DNA of 64,000 nucleotides from Adiantum capillus-veneris (Eukaryota; Streptophyta; Polypodiopsida; Polypodiales; Pteridaceae), in assembly GCA_014529385.2 (NCBI GenBank), contig CM043964.1, forward strand, positions 103,306,587 to 103,370,586, written 5' to 3'. Positions 1-13,900 of the stretch are shown piece by piece. The translations under genes were made by a program, and so were the position numbers. The notes under the pieces were generated by a model. The model made no database searches. It saw nothing but the letters and a program-made list of their open reading frames with translations, and was not told the origin of the DNA. The first letter of the stretch is position 1; each line of letters begins with the position of its first letter.

Positions 1-1245
1 TCAAATATCCCTTGCTTCTTTCAATGGAAGTAAGGCTGGACAAGTAGTGGATCTTGAAACCGACAATCCCTTTTTCTATATGAGAGTAAAGCTTGGACAA
101 GTGATGAAATTTGATTTAATGTCCACTTTCCAAGGTGGTATTGCAGGAACTTGATTCCCAATGTGCAAATATCTCTTTCTTCTTTCAATGGAAGTGTGGT
201 TGGACAAATGGTGGACCTAGTTAATGTACAAGGTGAACTATTGTAGGAACTTGCTTCCTAATGTCCAAGTAGTCCTTGCTTCTTTCAATGTAAGTAAGGT
301 TGGACAAGTGGTGGATCTTGAAACGACAGTCCCTTTTTCTATATGAGAGCAAATCTTGGACAAGTGATGGACCTAGTTTTAGTGTCTAGTTTCCAAGGTG
401 GTATTGTAGGTACTTGATTCCCAATGTGCAAGTAACTCTTGCTTCTTTCAATGGGAGTATGGTTAGACAAGTGGTGGACCTAGTTAATGTACAAGGTGAA
501 CTATTGTAGGGCCTTGGTTCTCAATGTCCAAGTATCCCTTGCTTCTTTTAATGGAAGTAAGGTTGGACAAGTGGTGGACCTTGAAATCGACAGCCCCTTT
601 TATATATGAGAGTAAAGGTTGACAAGTGGTGGACCTAGTTTTGATGGCCAGTGTCGAAGGCAGTGTAGGATCTTGGTTCCCAATGTCCAAGTATCTCTTG
701 ATTCTTTCAATGCAAGTAAGGTTGGACAAGTGATGGATCTTGAAACCAAAAGTCCCTTTCTAAATGAGAGTAAAGGTTGGACAAGTGATGGACCTAGTTT
801 TAATGACCAATGTCCAAGGTGAACTATTGTAGGTCCTTGCTTCTCGATGTCCAAGTAGCCCTTGCTTATTTTAATGGAAAAAAAAGTGGAGCAGTGGTGG
901 ATCTTGAAAAAAAAAAACCCGTGCTTTATTTGAGGGTATCTTGGACAAGTGGTGGACCTAGTTTTAATGGCCAAGGTTCAAGGTGAACTACAAGAAGTTG
1001 ATCCAACTATAATAGAGTATAGCTTGGACAAGTGGTGGACCTCCAAGTTTTAATGAAAAACATAGGATAATTTCAAGGCTTTACTTCCCAATGTCCAAGT
1101 ACACCTTGCTTTTTTCAATGGAACAAGGTTGATAGTAGGGCCTTTCTTCTCAATGTGCGAGTAGCCCTTGCTTTCTGTAATGGAAGCTTGAAGAAGTGGT
1201 GGACGTAGTTTTAATGGCCAATGCTGAAGGTGAATTATTGGATAA
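1..1245. repeat. Satellite family 1 (GGACAAGTGGTGGACCT type)
   Basis: Diverged tandem repeat. The landmark CTTTCAATGG recurs at about 15, 180, 280, 440, 540, 700 and 855, giving alternating steps of roughly 160 and 100 bp, so the basic period is about 260 bp. Each half contains GGACAAGTGGTGGA, the same word that heads every sub-unit of the large satellite further right. The array is cut by the window start and decays after about 1000. Short ORFs in it are frame-open repeat, not genes. Confidence 0.85.
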
Positions 1246-1583
1246 GCTAGTAGCTTCTTGAAGTCAATGAAGTACTTGCTTCAACAAGGACAAGTGGCAA
1301 AGATTTGACAGCTGGTGAAATTTGGAAAAAAAAAAACCCAAAGTTTCTATGAGGAGAATAGCTTTGAGCATGGTTTAGGCATGCTGTGGATATGGTCAAT
1401 GTTCTAGGAAAATTTTGAGTTCTGAGCTCCAAAATAGAGTCATTCTCCACGACTTATTTATGTTGATTGTCCTTGGTGAATTGTGAAGCAATGAAAGAGA
1501 CTAGGTTTTAGATACAAAGATTATCTAAGCTAGACCACAATTGAAAAAGTTCAATAGGGTGGTGCAACAAGAGTTTAGATTGA
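1246..1583. other. Non-repetitive spacer
   Basis: AT-rich stretch between satellite family 1 and the GC-rich minisatellite. I see no coding region, repeat or RNA gene in it. Confidence 0.5.
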
Positions 1584-2000
1584 GGTTTGGTGTAGCACCC
1601 CAAGTGGGGTCCCGTGGGGTTTGGGGAAACATTCCAAGCAGGGTACAGGGGCGACAGCCCCTGTGGTTTGGGGCAGTACCCCAAGCGGGGTCAAGGGGAA
1701 GCAGCCCCTATGGGGTTTGGGGCAACACCCTGAGCATGGTCGAGGGGCGGCAGCAGGGTTTGGGGCAGCACCTCAAGCAGGGTTAAGGGGCAACCCCTAT
1801 GGGGTTCGGGGCAACGTTCCAAGCAAGGTCGAGGGGCAGCAACCCCCGCGGGGTTTTGGGCAGCGCCCCAAGCAAGGTCAAGGGGTGGAAGCCCCTGTGG
1901 GGTTCGTGGAAACGCTGCGAGCAGGGTTGAGGGGCGGTAGCCCCTGTGGGGTTTGGGGCAGCGCCCCAAGTGGTGTCAAGGGGTGGCAGCCCCTTGTTGC
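1584..2000. repeat. GC-rich minisatellite, ~48-bp unit, about 9 copies
   Basis: Units built on GGGGTTTGGGGCAGC, then CCCCAAGC, AGGGTCAAGGGG and GGCAGCCCC start near 1584, 1619, 1664, 1714, 1757, 1801, 1850, 1900 and 1948. The unit holds inverted words (GGGGC with GCCCC, TTGGGG with CCCCAA), so each copy could fold. Several frames are open on both strands, giving Gly/Pro/Gln-rich ORFs that I read as by-products of the repeat. It is much richer in G+C than its surroundings. Confidence 0.85.
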
Positions 2001-3311
2001 CTCTTTTTTGAAAATAAGAAGTTTTTAATGTAAAAATCAATGAGGTTTTACCTCTTTTTAACATGAATTCTTACTTGTACGGTATGCCAAATTTGCTCAA
2101 AACGAAAGCAAATCGCTCAAAAGGTCTAGTGAGTTTTAAGTTTTAAAGTACACGTGGCATTTTAGATAACCCTACCACAAAAAAACAAACATTGAACCAA
2201 GAAAAACATTGACGAAACAGGGGAGATTCGTACTTGCACGTAGAGAGGGATTTCTTACTTGCGCACACAAGGAAACCATAGCGCATGCAAAACAGGTTGT
2301 GCACAGCATGATAGGGGCAACATCGCATTCAAAAGAGGGACAACGAAGGCAATCACAATCAAGGCTTCAACATCACAAAAAGCAAAAAATGGGGACTGTG
2401 TAAATCGAAAGTGTTTGACAAGGTGCATTTCATCTCCCTCTCTCTCTCTCTCTCTCTCTCACTCTCCATCTACGTTAGGTTTCTTTCTTTATGTTTTTCT
2501 CTCCAAGAAACCAAAACGGTTCTTTTTCTCTGTGCTACTATCTTACAGACACATATACATAGATGTTTTGCACGCACACACAACCCACACATAAACATGA
2601 TGAAAACTCCTTTCCTTCATGCTGTTCACCTTCCTTGCTCCCATAAAGACCCACAAACACACCAAATCACACATATTTTCATAGATACTCTATCTCTCTC
2701 ACACATACATATACACAAAATACAAATTTCTAATTCTTGCTCTATTTGGCCTACTTCTCTATGTGCATCCATTGGCGGCAATAATGTAGTGTATGCATGT
2801 TGTGAATATGATTGGTAGTGTGTTTGCTTTGCCTATGTATGTAGGCACATATGTTTATGTATATGTGTGGTAGAAATGTATACTATCTCATGGTGATATA
2901 CATACAGAACATACAAATACATATGCTTGTACTTGACATAGTATGGATACATGACATACATACATATACACATAATTTATTTCTGTCGGAAGCATGTACA
3001 TTTCAGTAGTTGACTTACTTGTGTCTTCCAGTGAAGTTGCTTTCTTCGATATTTTGTTGCTTTCTGTTTAACGCCTCTGTAAATGTGAGTTCTTCTTTAA
3101 TGTCTCGACAAAGGTAATGTAGCTTACAGAGGTTTCTAATGAACATGATAGTTGAAACTAGGAGAGGCTCATAGATAATATATGAAATGAAAATTCACCT
3201 ACTATTGGGATGAAATAAGATAGGTTCTCAGTATAAAGAAGGTTATAGATTGAGGTTGGAAAGTAGTGGACGTTGCTCTAATTCTATAACATCTCCCTCA
3301 AGTATAAAATT
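2001..3311. other. Low-copy AT-rich DNA, no gene recognised
   Basis: Contains a CT microsatellite, CA-rich and ACATA-rich stretches (about 2560-2960) and otherwise unremarkable DNA. ORFs here (for example 2411-2818) run through the microsatellite and are Leu-Ser-rich low-complexity translations with no recognisable domain. CT-rich runs are common in plant promoters and 5' leaders, but no downstream gene supports that here. Confidence 0.5.
2438..2460. repeat. (CT)n microsatellite
   Basis: Uninterrupted CT dinucleotide run of about 23 bp. Confidence 0.95.
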
Positions 3312-3432
3312 TTGAATTGAAGCGGCAAATTTTTAATTTAGGCGATAAATTTTGAATTTTGAATACAAGCGGGAAAATTTGAATTCAAGCGAGAAAATTT
3401 AAATCCAAGTGGGAAACTTTTAATTTAGGCCG
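3312..3432. repeat. Short tandem repeat, ~25-30-bp unit
   Basis: About five degenerate copies of a unit like AATTCAAGCGGGAAAATTT, immediately before satellite family 2. Confidence 0.7.
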
Positions 3433-4977
3433 GACAAGTGGTGAATCTAGAAACCAAGCAATCCATGCTTCTAGATATAATAGCCAATGATATGTTGTAC
3501 ATGTGGTGGAACTTGCATCGATTCTCCATGCTTAGATTAAACTATGATCCTTGTGGCTCTCTATGCTCCAATGGAGCTTAGATTGGACAAGTGGTCGACC
3601 TTGCATTAATTCCCCATGGCTAGCTTAGATTGTAGACCTTGTGGTTGTCTATACTTTAATGAATGTTAGCGTGGACAAGTGGTGGACCTTGTGGTTATCT
3701 GTGTGTCAATAATAGAGTTTAGCTTGCAGAAGTTTCTAAGATTGTCACTCTTTTTGCTTCAATGATAGAATTTGCCTTCAATGATAGACCTTGCATCATT
3801 TCAGATTAGACTAAGGATCTTGTGGCTCTGTATTGTTCAAATGAGCTTAGCTTGAACAAGTGGTGGACCTTGTGTCTCTCTACGCTTTGATGGGGCTTGG
3901 ACCCATGCATTTTTCTTTCATGCTAGCTTAGACTATGGACCTTGCATCTCTCTATTCTTGACTAGACCTTATCTTGGATAAGTCATAGACCTTGTTGCTT
4001 TTTACGCTTTAATGGGACTTTTCTTAGACAAGTGGTGGAACCTTGCATCCATTCTTCATGCTTAAATTAGATTGTGGACCTTGTGGTTATCTATGCTCCC
4101 AAGGCAGTCACTTATCAAAAGACCCCTATATCACGTGCGTTCAAGAGGTAATTAATAATACCCCAATATACATACTATACTTACATTGTGAGCCTATTTA
4201 AAAAACCCCCACCCCCCTCTGTATGTATACATTTTTTTACATTTTGGTCTTTGAATAATCCTCTCCGGTTAACTCATGTGATATCATACACATTCGAAAA
4301 AGTGACCGCCCCGGGTCTATGCTTCAATGTATCCTAGCTTGGACAAGTGGTTGACCTTTTGGCTCTCTATTCTACAATAGAGTGGGTCTCTATGCTAGAA
4401 TAAATCTTACCTTAAACGAGTGGTGAACCTTGTGAATCTCTATGCTTCAATAGAGCTTAGGCTTTGATAAATGGTGGACCTTGCATTAGTTCTCCATGCA
4501 TATATTAAATTATGGACCTTGTAAGTATTTATAATACAATGGAGATTAGGTTGCACACGTGGTGGACCTTGTGGTTCTCTATGCTTGAATATATATTAAG
4601 CTTGAACAAGTGATGAACGTTCCATCATTTATCCATGCCTAGCTTAAATTAAGGACCTTCTGTCACTCAATGCTTCAGTAGAGATTATCTTGAATAGGTG
4701 ATGAAAATTATGGCTCCCTATTCTTCAATGAAGTGATTCTCAATGCTTCAATGGAGCTTCGCTTGCAGAAGTGGTGGATCATGCATCAATTTTCCATGCA
4801 TACCTTAGATTGTGAACATTCTGGCTCTATGTGCTTTGGTTGGACCTTGTGGCTCTATATAATGTATGAATATTAGCTTGAACAAGTGGTGGACCTTGTG
4901 GATCTCTATACTTCAATATAGCATATGTTTGGACAAATGGTGGGCTTTACATCTACTTCCCAATTATTAGTCTAAAT
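3425..4977. repeat. Satellite family 2 (GGACAAGTGGTGGACCTTGTGG type)
   Basis: Degenerate tandem units combining TTAGCTTGGACAAGTGG, TGGACCTTG and TGGCTCTCTATGCTTCAATG. It shares CAAGTGGTGGA with families 1 and 3 but has its own spacer words. It grades into the main satellite at about 4930-4980. A MITE-like insert lies at 4103-4310. Confidence 0.8.
4103..4310. mobile_element. MITE-like insert, 208 bp
   Basis: A stretch unlike the surrounding satellite. It begins GGCAGTCACTT and ends with the reverse complement of GGCGGTCACTT, an 11-bp terminal inverted repeat with one mismatch. The interior is AT-rich with a C-run (about 4206-4217) and has no coding capacity. I could not identify a convincing target-site duplication, so the exact ends are tentative. 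Confidence 0.5.
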
Positions 4978-7900
4978 GGCCAAGTGCCGGATCTAGGATC
5001 TACTCATCCCACCAACATTATGTAAAACTACAAGTGTTACTGAATGCACCTATATTTAAGACATGGCTAGAATGACCAAGTGGTGGATCTAAGAGATACC
5101 AACAATTGGATCCACACTTCAAGCCTTCGTTCTAATGGCCAAGTGGTGGATCTAGGATATACTCATCCCACAGACATTGTGTAAAATTACCAGTGTTGTG
5201 ATGGCCAAGTGCCGAATGCACCTAACTTCAGGACATTGTTATCGCCAAGTGGTGGATCTAGGTGACACCAACAATTGTCTCTACAATTCAAGCCTTTCTT
5301 ATAATGGCCAAGTGATGGATCTTGATGCAACCGGTTACCAATTCTTACTCTAAATGGACAAGTGGTGGATCTAGGATCTACTAATCCCACAAAAATTGTG
5401 TAAAATTACAAGTGTTATGGTGGCCAAGTGTTCAATCCACCTAACTGGCCAAGTGGTGGATCTATGAGACATGAACAATTGGATCCACATTTCAAGCCTT
5501 TGTTACAATGGCCAAGTGGTGTATGTTTGATGCACCTACTTCACAATTTCTTAGCCTAAATGTCCAAGTGACGAATCTAGAATCTACTTATCCCACAAAC
5601 ATTGTGTAAAATTACAAGTGTTATGATGGCCAAGTATTGAATGCACCTACCTTTAAGACATGGCTAGAATGGCCAAGTGGTGGATCTAGGAGATACCAAC
5701 AATTAGATTCACACTTCAAGCCTTGATTCTAATGGCCAACTGGTGGATCTTTGATGTATCTAATTCCCAAATTTTAGTCTAAATGGCCAAGTGGTGGTGG
5801 ATCTAGGATCTACTCATTCCACAGACATTGTGTAAAATTACCACTGTTATGATGGCCAAGTGTTGAATGCACCTAACTTTAGGACATGGTTAGAATGGCC
5901 AAGTGGTGGTTCTAGGTGACACCAAAAATTGTATCTACAGTTCAAGCCTTTGCTATAATGGCAAAGTGGTAGATCTTTGATGCCCCTACTTACCAATTCT
6001 TCCTCTAAATGGACAAGTGGTGGATCTAGGATCTACTCATCCAGCAATCATTGTGTAAATTTACAAGTGTTACGTTGGGAAGTCTTGAATCCAGCTAACT
6101 TTAAGACATGGTTAGAATGGCCAAGCGGTAGATCTAAGAGACACTAACAATTGGATCCACATTTCATGCCTTTGTTATAATGGCCAAGTGTTGGATCTTT
6201 GATGCACCTACTTCCCAATTCTTAGTCTAAATGGTCAAGTGGTGGATCTAGAATCTACTCATCCCACAAACATTGTGTAAAATTACAAGTGTTATGATGG
6301 CCAAGTGTTGAATGCACCACCTTTAAGACATGTCTAGAATGGCCAAGTGGTGGATCTAGGACATACCAACAATTAGATCCACACTTCAAGCCTTGATTCT
6401 AATGGCTAGGAGTTGGAGCTTTGATGTATCTAATTCCCAAATTTTAGTCTAAATGGCCTAATGGTGGATCTAGGATCTACTCATTCTACAAACATTGTGT
6501 AAAAGTACCATTGTTATGATGGCCAAGTGTTGAAAGCACCTAGCTTTAGGGCATGGTTAGAATGGCCAAGTGGTAGATCTAGGTGACACCAACAATTGTA
6601 TCTACAATTCAAGCCGTTGTTATAATGGCCAAGTAGTGGATCTTTGATTCCCCTACTTACCAATGCTTACTTTAAATGGACAAGTGGTGGATCTAGGATC
6701 TATTCATCCCACAAACATTGTGTAAAATTACAAGTGTTATGATGGCCAAGTATTGAATGCACCTACCTTTAAGACATGGCTAGAATGACCAAGTGGTCAA
6801 TCTAGGTCATACCAACAATTAGATCCATACTTCAAGAATTGATTCTAATGGCCAAGTGGTGGATCTTTGATGTATCTAATTCCCAAATTTTAGTATAAAT
6901 GGCCAAGTGGTGGATATAGGATCTACTCATTCCACAAACATTGTGTAAAATTACCAGTGTTATGATGGCCAAGTGTTGAATGCACCTAGCTTTAGGACAT
7001 GGTTAGAATGGCAAGTGGTGGATCTAAGTGACACCAACAATTGTATCTACAACTCAAGCGCTTGTTATAATGGCCAAGTGATGGATCTTTGATGCCCCTA
7101 CTTATAAATTATTACTCTAAATGGACAAGTTGTGGATCTAGGATCTACTCATCCCACAATCATTGTGTAGATTTACAAGTGTTATGATGGCCAAGTCTTC
7201 AATCCACCTAACTTTAAGACATGGTTAGAATGGACAAGTGATGGATCTAGGAGACACTAACAATTGGATCCACATTTCAAGCCTTTGTTATAATGGCCAA
7301 GTGGTGGATCTTTGATGCACCTACTTCCCAATTCTTAGTTTAAATGGCCAAGTGATGAATCTAGAATCTACTCATCCGCGACAAACAATGTGTAAAAGTA
7401 CAAGTGTTATGATGGCCAAGTGGTGAATGCACCTAACCTTGAGATATGGTTAGAATGGCCAAGTGGTGGACCTAGGAGACACCAACAATGGGATTCACAT
7501 TTCAAGCCTTTATTATAATATCCATGTGGTGGATCTAGGATCTACTCATCCCACAAACATTGTGTAAAATTACAAGTGTTGAATGCACCTACCTTTCAGA
7601 CATTGCTAGAATGGCCAAGTGGTGGATCTAGGAGATACATACAATTGGATCCACACTTCAAGCTTTCATTCTAATGGCCAAGTGGTGGATCTTTGATGTA
7701 TCTAATTCCCAAATTTTAGTCTAAATGGCCAAGTGGTGGATCTAGGATCTACTCATCCCACAGACAGTGTGTAAAATTAACAGTGTTATAATGGCCAAGT
7801 GTTGAATGCACCTAACTTTAGGACATGGTTAGAATGGCCAAGTGGTGGATCTAGGTGACATCAACAATTGAATCTACAATTTAAGCCTTTGTTATAATGG

Positions 7901-10900
7901 CCAAGTGGTGGATCTTTGATGCCCCTACTTACCAACTCTTACTCAAAATGGACAAGTGGTGAACCTAGGATCTACTCATCACACAAACATTGTGGAAATT
8001 TACAAGTTTTATGATGGGCAAGTCTTGAATCCACCTAGTAACTCTAAGACATGGTTAGAATCGCCAAGTGGTGGATCTAGCAGACACTAATAACTGGATC
8101 CACATTTCATGCCTTTGTTATAATGGCCAAGTGTTGGATCTTTGATGCCCCTACTTCCCAATTCTTAGTCTAAATGGCCAAGTGGTGGATCTAGAATCTA
8201 CTCATCCCACAAACAATGTGTAAAATTACAGGTGTTATGATGGCCAAGTGTTGAATGCAGCTACTTTTAAGACATGGCTAGAATGGCCAAGTGGTGGATC
8301 TAAGACATACCAACAATTAGATCCACACTTCAAGCCTTGATTCTAATGGCCAAGAGGTGGATCTTTGATGTATATAATTTCCAAATTTTAGTCTAAATGG
8401 ACAAATGGTGTATCTAGGATCTACTCATTCCACAGACATTGTGTAAAATTACCAGTGTTATGAAGGGCAAGTGTTGAATGGACCTAGCTTTAGGATATGG
8501 TTAGAATGGACAACTGGTGGATCTAGGTGACACCAAAAATTGTATCTACAATTAAAGCCGTTGTAAAAAAGGCTAAGTGGTGGATCTTTGATTCCCCTAC
8601 TAACCAATTCTTACTCTAAATGGACAAGTGTTGGATCTAGGATCTACTCATCCCACAATCATTGTGTAAATTTACAAGTGTTATGATGGGCAAGTATTCA
8701 ATCCACCTTACTTTAAGAAATGGTTAGAATGGCAAAGTGACTCTAACAATTGGATCCACATTTCATGCCATTGTTATAATGGCCAAATGGTGGAACTTTG
8801 ATGCACCTACTTCACAATTCTCAGTCTAAATGACCAAGTGGTGGATCTAGAATCTACTCATCCCACAAACAATGTGTAAAAGTACAAGTGTTATGATGGC
8901 ATTTCTTGAAACCACCTAGTAACTTTAAGACATGGTTAGAATGGCCAAGTGGTGGATCTAGCAGACACTAACAATTGTATCCACATTTCATGCTTTTGTT
9001 ATAATGGCCAAGTGTTGGATCTTTGATGCACCTACTTTGAAATTCTTAGTCTAAATGGCCAAGTGGTGGATCTAGAATCTACTCATCCCACAAACATTGT
9101 GTAAACTTACAAGTGTTATGATGGCCGAGTGTTGAATGAACCTACCTTTAAGACATTGCTAGAATGGCCAAGTGGTGGATCTAAGAGATACATACAATTA
9201 GATCCACACTTCAAGCCTTGATTCTAATGGCCAAGAGGTGGATCTTTGATGTGTCTAATTCCCAAATTTTAGTCTAAATGGCCAAGTGGTGGATCTAGGA
9301 TCTACTCATTCCACAGACATTGTGTAAAATTACCAGTGTTATGATGGCAAAGTGTTGAATGCACGTAAATGTAGGACATGGTTAGCATTGCCAAGTGGTG
9401 GATCTACGTTACACCAACAATTGTATCTACAATTCAAGCATTTGTTATAATGGCCAAGTGGTGGATGTTTGATGCCCCTACTTACCAATTCTTACTCTAA
9501 ATGGACAAGTGGTGGATCTAGGATGTACTCATCACACAAACATTGATTAAATTTTAAAGTGTTATGATGGGTAAGTCTTGAATCCACCTAGTAACTCTAA
9601 GACATGGTTAGAATGGCTAAGTGGTGGATCTAGCAGACACTAACAATTGGATTTACCATTCATGCTTTTGTTAAAATGGCCAAGTGTTGGATCTTTGATG
9701 CACCTCCTTCCCAATTCTTAGTCTAAATGGCCAAGTGGTGGATCTAGAATCTACTCATCCCACAAACATTGTGTAAAATTATAAGTGTTGTGATGGCCGA
9801 GTGTTGAATGCACCTACCTTTAAGACATGGCTAGAATGGCCAAGTGGTGGATCTAAGACATACCAACAACTAGATCCACAGTTCAAGCCTTGATTCTAAT
9901 GGCCAAGAGGTAGCTCTTTGATGTATCTAATTCCCAAATTTTAGTCTAAATGGACAAATGGTGGATTTAGGATCTACTCATTCCATAGACATTGTGTAAA
10001 ATTACCAGTGTTATGATGGCCAAGTGTTGAATGGACCTAGCTTTACGACATGGTTAGAATGGCCAAGTGGTGGATCTAAGTGACACTAACAATTGTATCT
10101 ACAATTCAAGCCATTGTAAAAATGGCTAAGTGGTGGATCTTTGATTCCCCTACTAACCAATTCTTACTCTAATTGGACAAGTGTTGGATGTAGGATCTAC
10201 TCATCCCACAAACCTTGTGTAAAATTACAAGTGTTATGATGGCCAAGTCTTCAATCCACCTAACTTTAAGACATGGTTAGAATGGCCAAGTGGTGGATCT
10301 AAGAGACACGAAAAATTGGATCCACAATTCAAGCCTTTATTATAGTGGCCAACTGGTGGATCTAGGATCTACTCATCCCACAAATATTGTGGAAAATTAC
10401 AAGTGTTATGATGGGCAAGTGCTGAATACAACTACCTTTAAGACATAACTAGAATGGCCAAGTGGTGAATCTAGGAGATACATACAATTGGATCCACAAT
10501 TCAAGCCTTCGTTCTAATAGCCAAGTGGTGGATGTTTGATGTATCAAATTCCCAAATTTTATTCTAAATAGACAAGTGGTGCATTTAGGAATTTCTTATC
10601 CCACAAACATTCTGTAAAATTTCAAGTGTTATGAAGGACAAGTATTACATCCACCTAACTGGCCAAGTGGTGGATCTAGCAGACACTAACAATTGGATCC
10701 ACATTTGATGCCTTTGTTATAATGGCCAAGTGTTGGATCTTTGATGCACCTACTTCCCAATTCTTAGTCTAAATGGCCAAGTGGTGGATTTAGAATCTAC
10801 TCATCCCACAAACATTGTGTAAAATTATAAGTGTTATGATCGCCGAGTGTTGAATGCACCTACCTTTAAGACATGACTAGAATGGCCAAGTGGTGGATCG

Positions 10901-13900
10901 AGGAGATACAAATAATTAGATACACACTTTAAGCCTTGATTCTAATGGCCAAGTTGTGGATCTTTGATGTGTCTAATTCCGAAATTTTATTCTAAGTGGC
11001 CAAGTGGTGGATTTAGGATCTACTCATTCCACAGACATTGTGTAAAACTACCATTGTTATGATGGCAAAGTGTTGAATGCACGTAACTTTAGGACATGGT
11101 TAGCATGGCCAAGTGGTGGATCTACGTTACACCAACAATTGTATCTTCAATTCAAGCCTTTGTTATAATGGCCAAGTGGTGGATCTTTGATGCCCCTACT
11201 TACCAATTCTTACTCTAAATGGACAAGTGGTGGATCTAGGATCTACTCATCACACAAACATTGATTAAATTTCAAAGTTTTATGATGGGCAAGTCTTGAA
11301 TCCACCTAGTAACTCTAAGAGATGGTTAGAATGGCCAAGTGGTGGATCTAGCAGACACTAACAATTGGATTCACCATTCATGCCTTTGTTAAAATGGCCA
11401 AGTGTTGGATCTTGGATGCACCTACTTCCCAATTCTTAGTCTAAATGGCCAAGTGGTGGATCTAGAATCTACTCATCCCACAAACATTGTGTAAAATTAT
11501 AAGTGTTATGATGGCCGAGTGTTGAATGCACCTACCTTTAAGACATGGCTAGAATGGCCAAGTGGTGGATCTAAGACATACCAACAATTAGATCCACACT
11601 TCAAGCCTTGATTCTAATGGCCAAGAGGTGGATCTTTGATGTATCTAATTTCCAAATTTTAGTCTAAATGGACAAATGGTGGATCTAGGATCTACTCATT
11701 CCATAGACATTCTATAAAATTACCAGTGTTATGATGGCCAAGTGTTGAATGGACCTAGCTTTAGGACATGGTTAGAATGGCCATGTGGTGGATCTAGGTG
11801 ACACTAAAAGTTGTATCTACAATTCAAGCCATTGTAAAAATGGCTAAGTGGTGGATCTTTGATTCCCCTACTAACCAATTCTTACTCTAAATGGACAAGT
11901 GTTGGATCTAGGATCTACTCATCCCACAAACATTGTGTAAAATTACAAGTGTTGTGATGGCCAAGTCTTTAATCCACCTAACTTTAAGACATGGGTAGAA
12001 TGGCCAAGTGCTGGATCTAAGAGACACCAACAATTGGATCCAGAATTCAAGCCTTTATTATAATGGCCAAATGGTGGATCTAAGATCTACTCATCCCATA
12101 AATATTGTGGAAAATTACAAGTGTTATGATGGCCAAGTGCTGAATACAACTACCTTTAAGACATAACTAGAATGGCCAAGTGGTGAATCTAGGAGATACA
12201 TACAATTGGATCCACAATTGAAGCCTTCGTTCTAATAGCCAAGTGGTGGATCTTTGATGTATCAAATTCCAAAATTTTAGTCTAAATAGACAAGTGGTGC
12301 ATATAGGATTTACTTATCCCACAAATATTCTGTAAACTTTCAAGTGTTATGATGGACAAGTATTACATCCACTTAACTGGCCAAGTGGTGGACCTAGGAG
12401 ACACCAACAATTGGATCCACATTTGATGCCTTTGTTATAATGGCCAAGTGGTGGATCTTTGATGCACCTACTTCCCAATTCTTAGTTTAAATGGGCAAGT
12501 GGTGGATCTAGAATCTACTCATCCCACAAACATTGTGTAAGACTACAAGTGTTATGATGGCCAAGTGTTGAATGCACCTACTTTTAACACATGGCAAGAA
12601 TGGCCAAGTGGTCGATGTAGGAGATACCAACAATTAGATCCACACTTCAAGCCTTGATTCTAATGGCCAAGTTGTGGATCTTTCATGTGTCTAATTCCCA
12701 AACTTTAGTCTAAATGTCCAAGTGGTGGATCTAGGATCTACTCATTCCACAGACATTGTGTAAAATTACCAGTGTTATGATGGCAAAGTGTTGAATGCAC
12801 ATAACTTTAGGACATGGTTACAATGACCAAGTATTGTATTTAGGTGACACCAACAATTGTATCTACAATTCAAGCTTCTTTTATAATGACCAAGTGGTGG
12901 ATCTTTGATGCCCCTACTTACCAATTCTTACTCTAAATGGACAAGTGGTGGATCTAGGATCTACTCATCCCACTAACATTGTGTAAATTTACAAGTGTTA
13001 TGATGGGCAAGTCTTGAATCCACCTAACTTTAAGCCATGGTTAGAATGGTCAAGTGTTGGGTCTAGGACACACCAACAATTGGATCTACAATTCAATCCT
13101 TTGTTATAATGGTCAAGTGGTGGATCTAGGATCTACTCATCCCACAAGCATTGTGGAAAATTACAAGTGTTATGAAGGCCAAGTGCTGAATACAACTACC
13201 TTCAAGACATGGCTAGAATGGCCAAGTGGTGGATCTAGGAGATACATAAAAAAGTTGGATCCACAATCCAAGCCTTCGTTGTAATGGCCAAGTGGTGGAT
13301 CTTTGATGTATCTAATTTCAAAATTTTAGTCTAAATGGCCAAGTGGTGGATCTTTAATGTATCTAATTTCCAAATTTTAGTCTAAATGGCCAAGTGGTGG
13401 ATCTAGGATCAACTCATCCAGAGACATTGTGTAAAATTACCAGTGTTATGATGGCCAAGTGTTGAACGCACCTAACTTTAGGACATGGTTAGAATCACCA
13501 AGTGGTGGATCTAGGTGACACCAAAAATTGTATCTACAATTCAAGCCTTTGTTATAATGGCCAAGTGGTGGATCTTTGATGCACCTACTTACCAATTCTT
13601 ACTATAAATGGACAAGTAGTGGATCTAGGATCAACTCATCCCACAAACATTGTGTAAAATGACAAGTGTTATGATGGCCAAGTGTTGAATCCACCTAACT
13701 GGCCATGTGGGATCTAGGAGACACCAACAATTGGATGCATATTTCAAGCCTTTGTTATAATGGCCAAGTGGTGGATCTTTGATGCACCTACTTCCTAACT
13801 TCTTAGTCTAAATGGCCAAGTGGTCGATCTAGATATTACTCATCCCACAAACACTGTGTAAAATTACAAATGTTATCATGACCAAGAATTGAATGCACCT

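Noticed and set aside
1541-2028. Gly/Pro-rich ORFs on both strands
   Set aside because: Products of the GC-rich minisatellite; open in several frames at once, with no domain.
2411-2818. 135-residue ORF with Leu-Ser repeats
   Set aside because: Translation of the CT microsatellite and adjacent low-complexity DNA; no homology signal.
13054-13284. ORF within the main satellite (similar ones at 16250-16453, 26872-27060, 33420-33617, 34135-34383)
   Set aside because: Translations of satellite units (WPSGGSR, LDPPLGH words); the same peptides recur wherever a unit happens to lack a stop.
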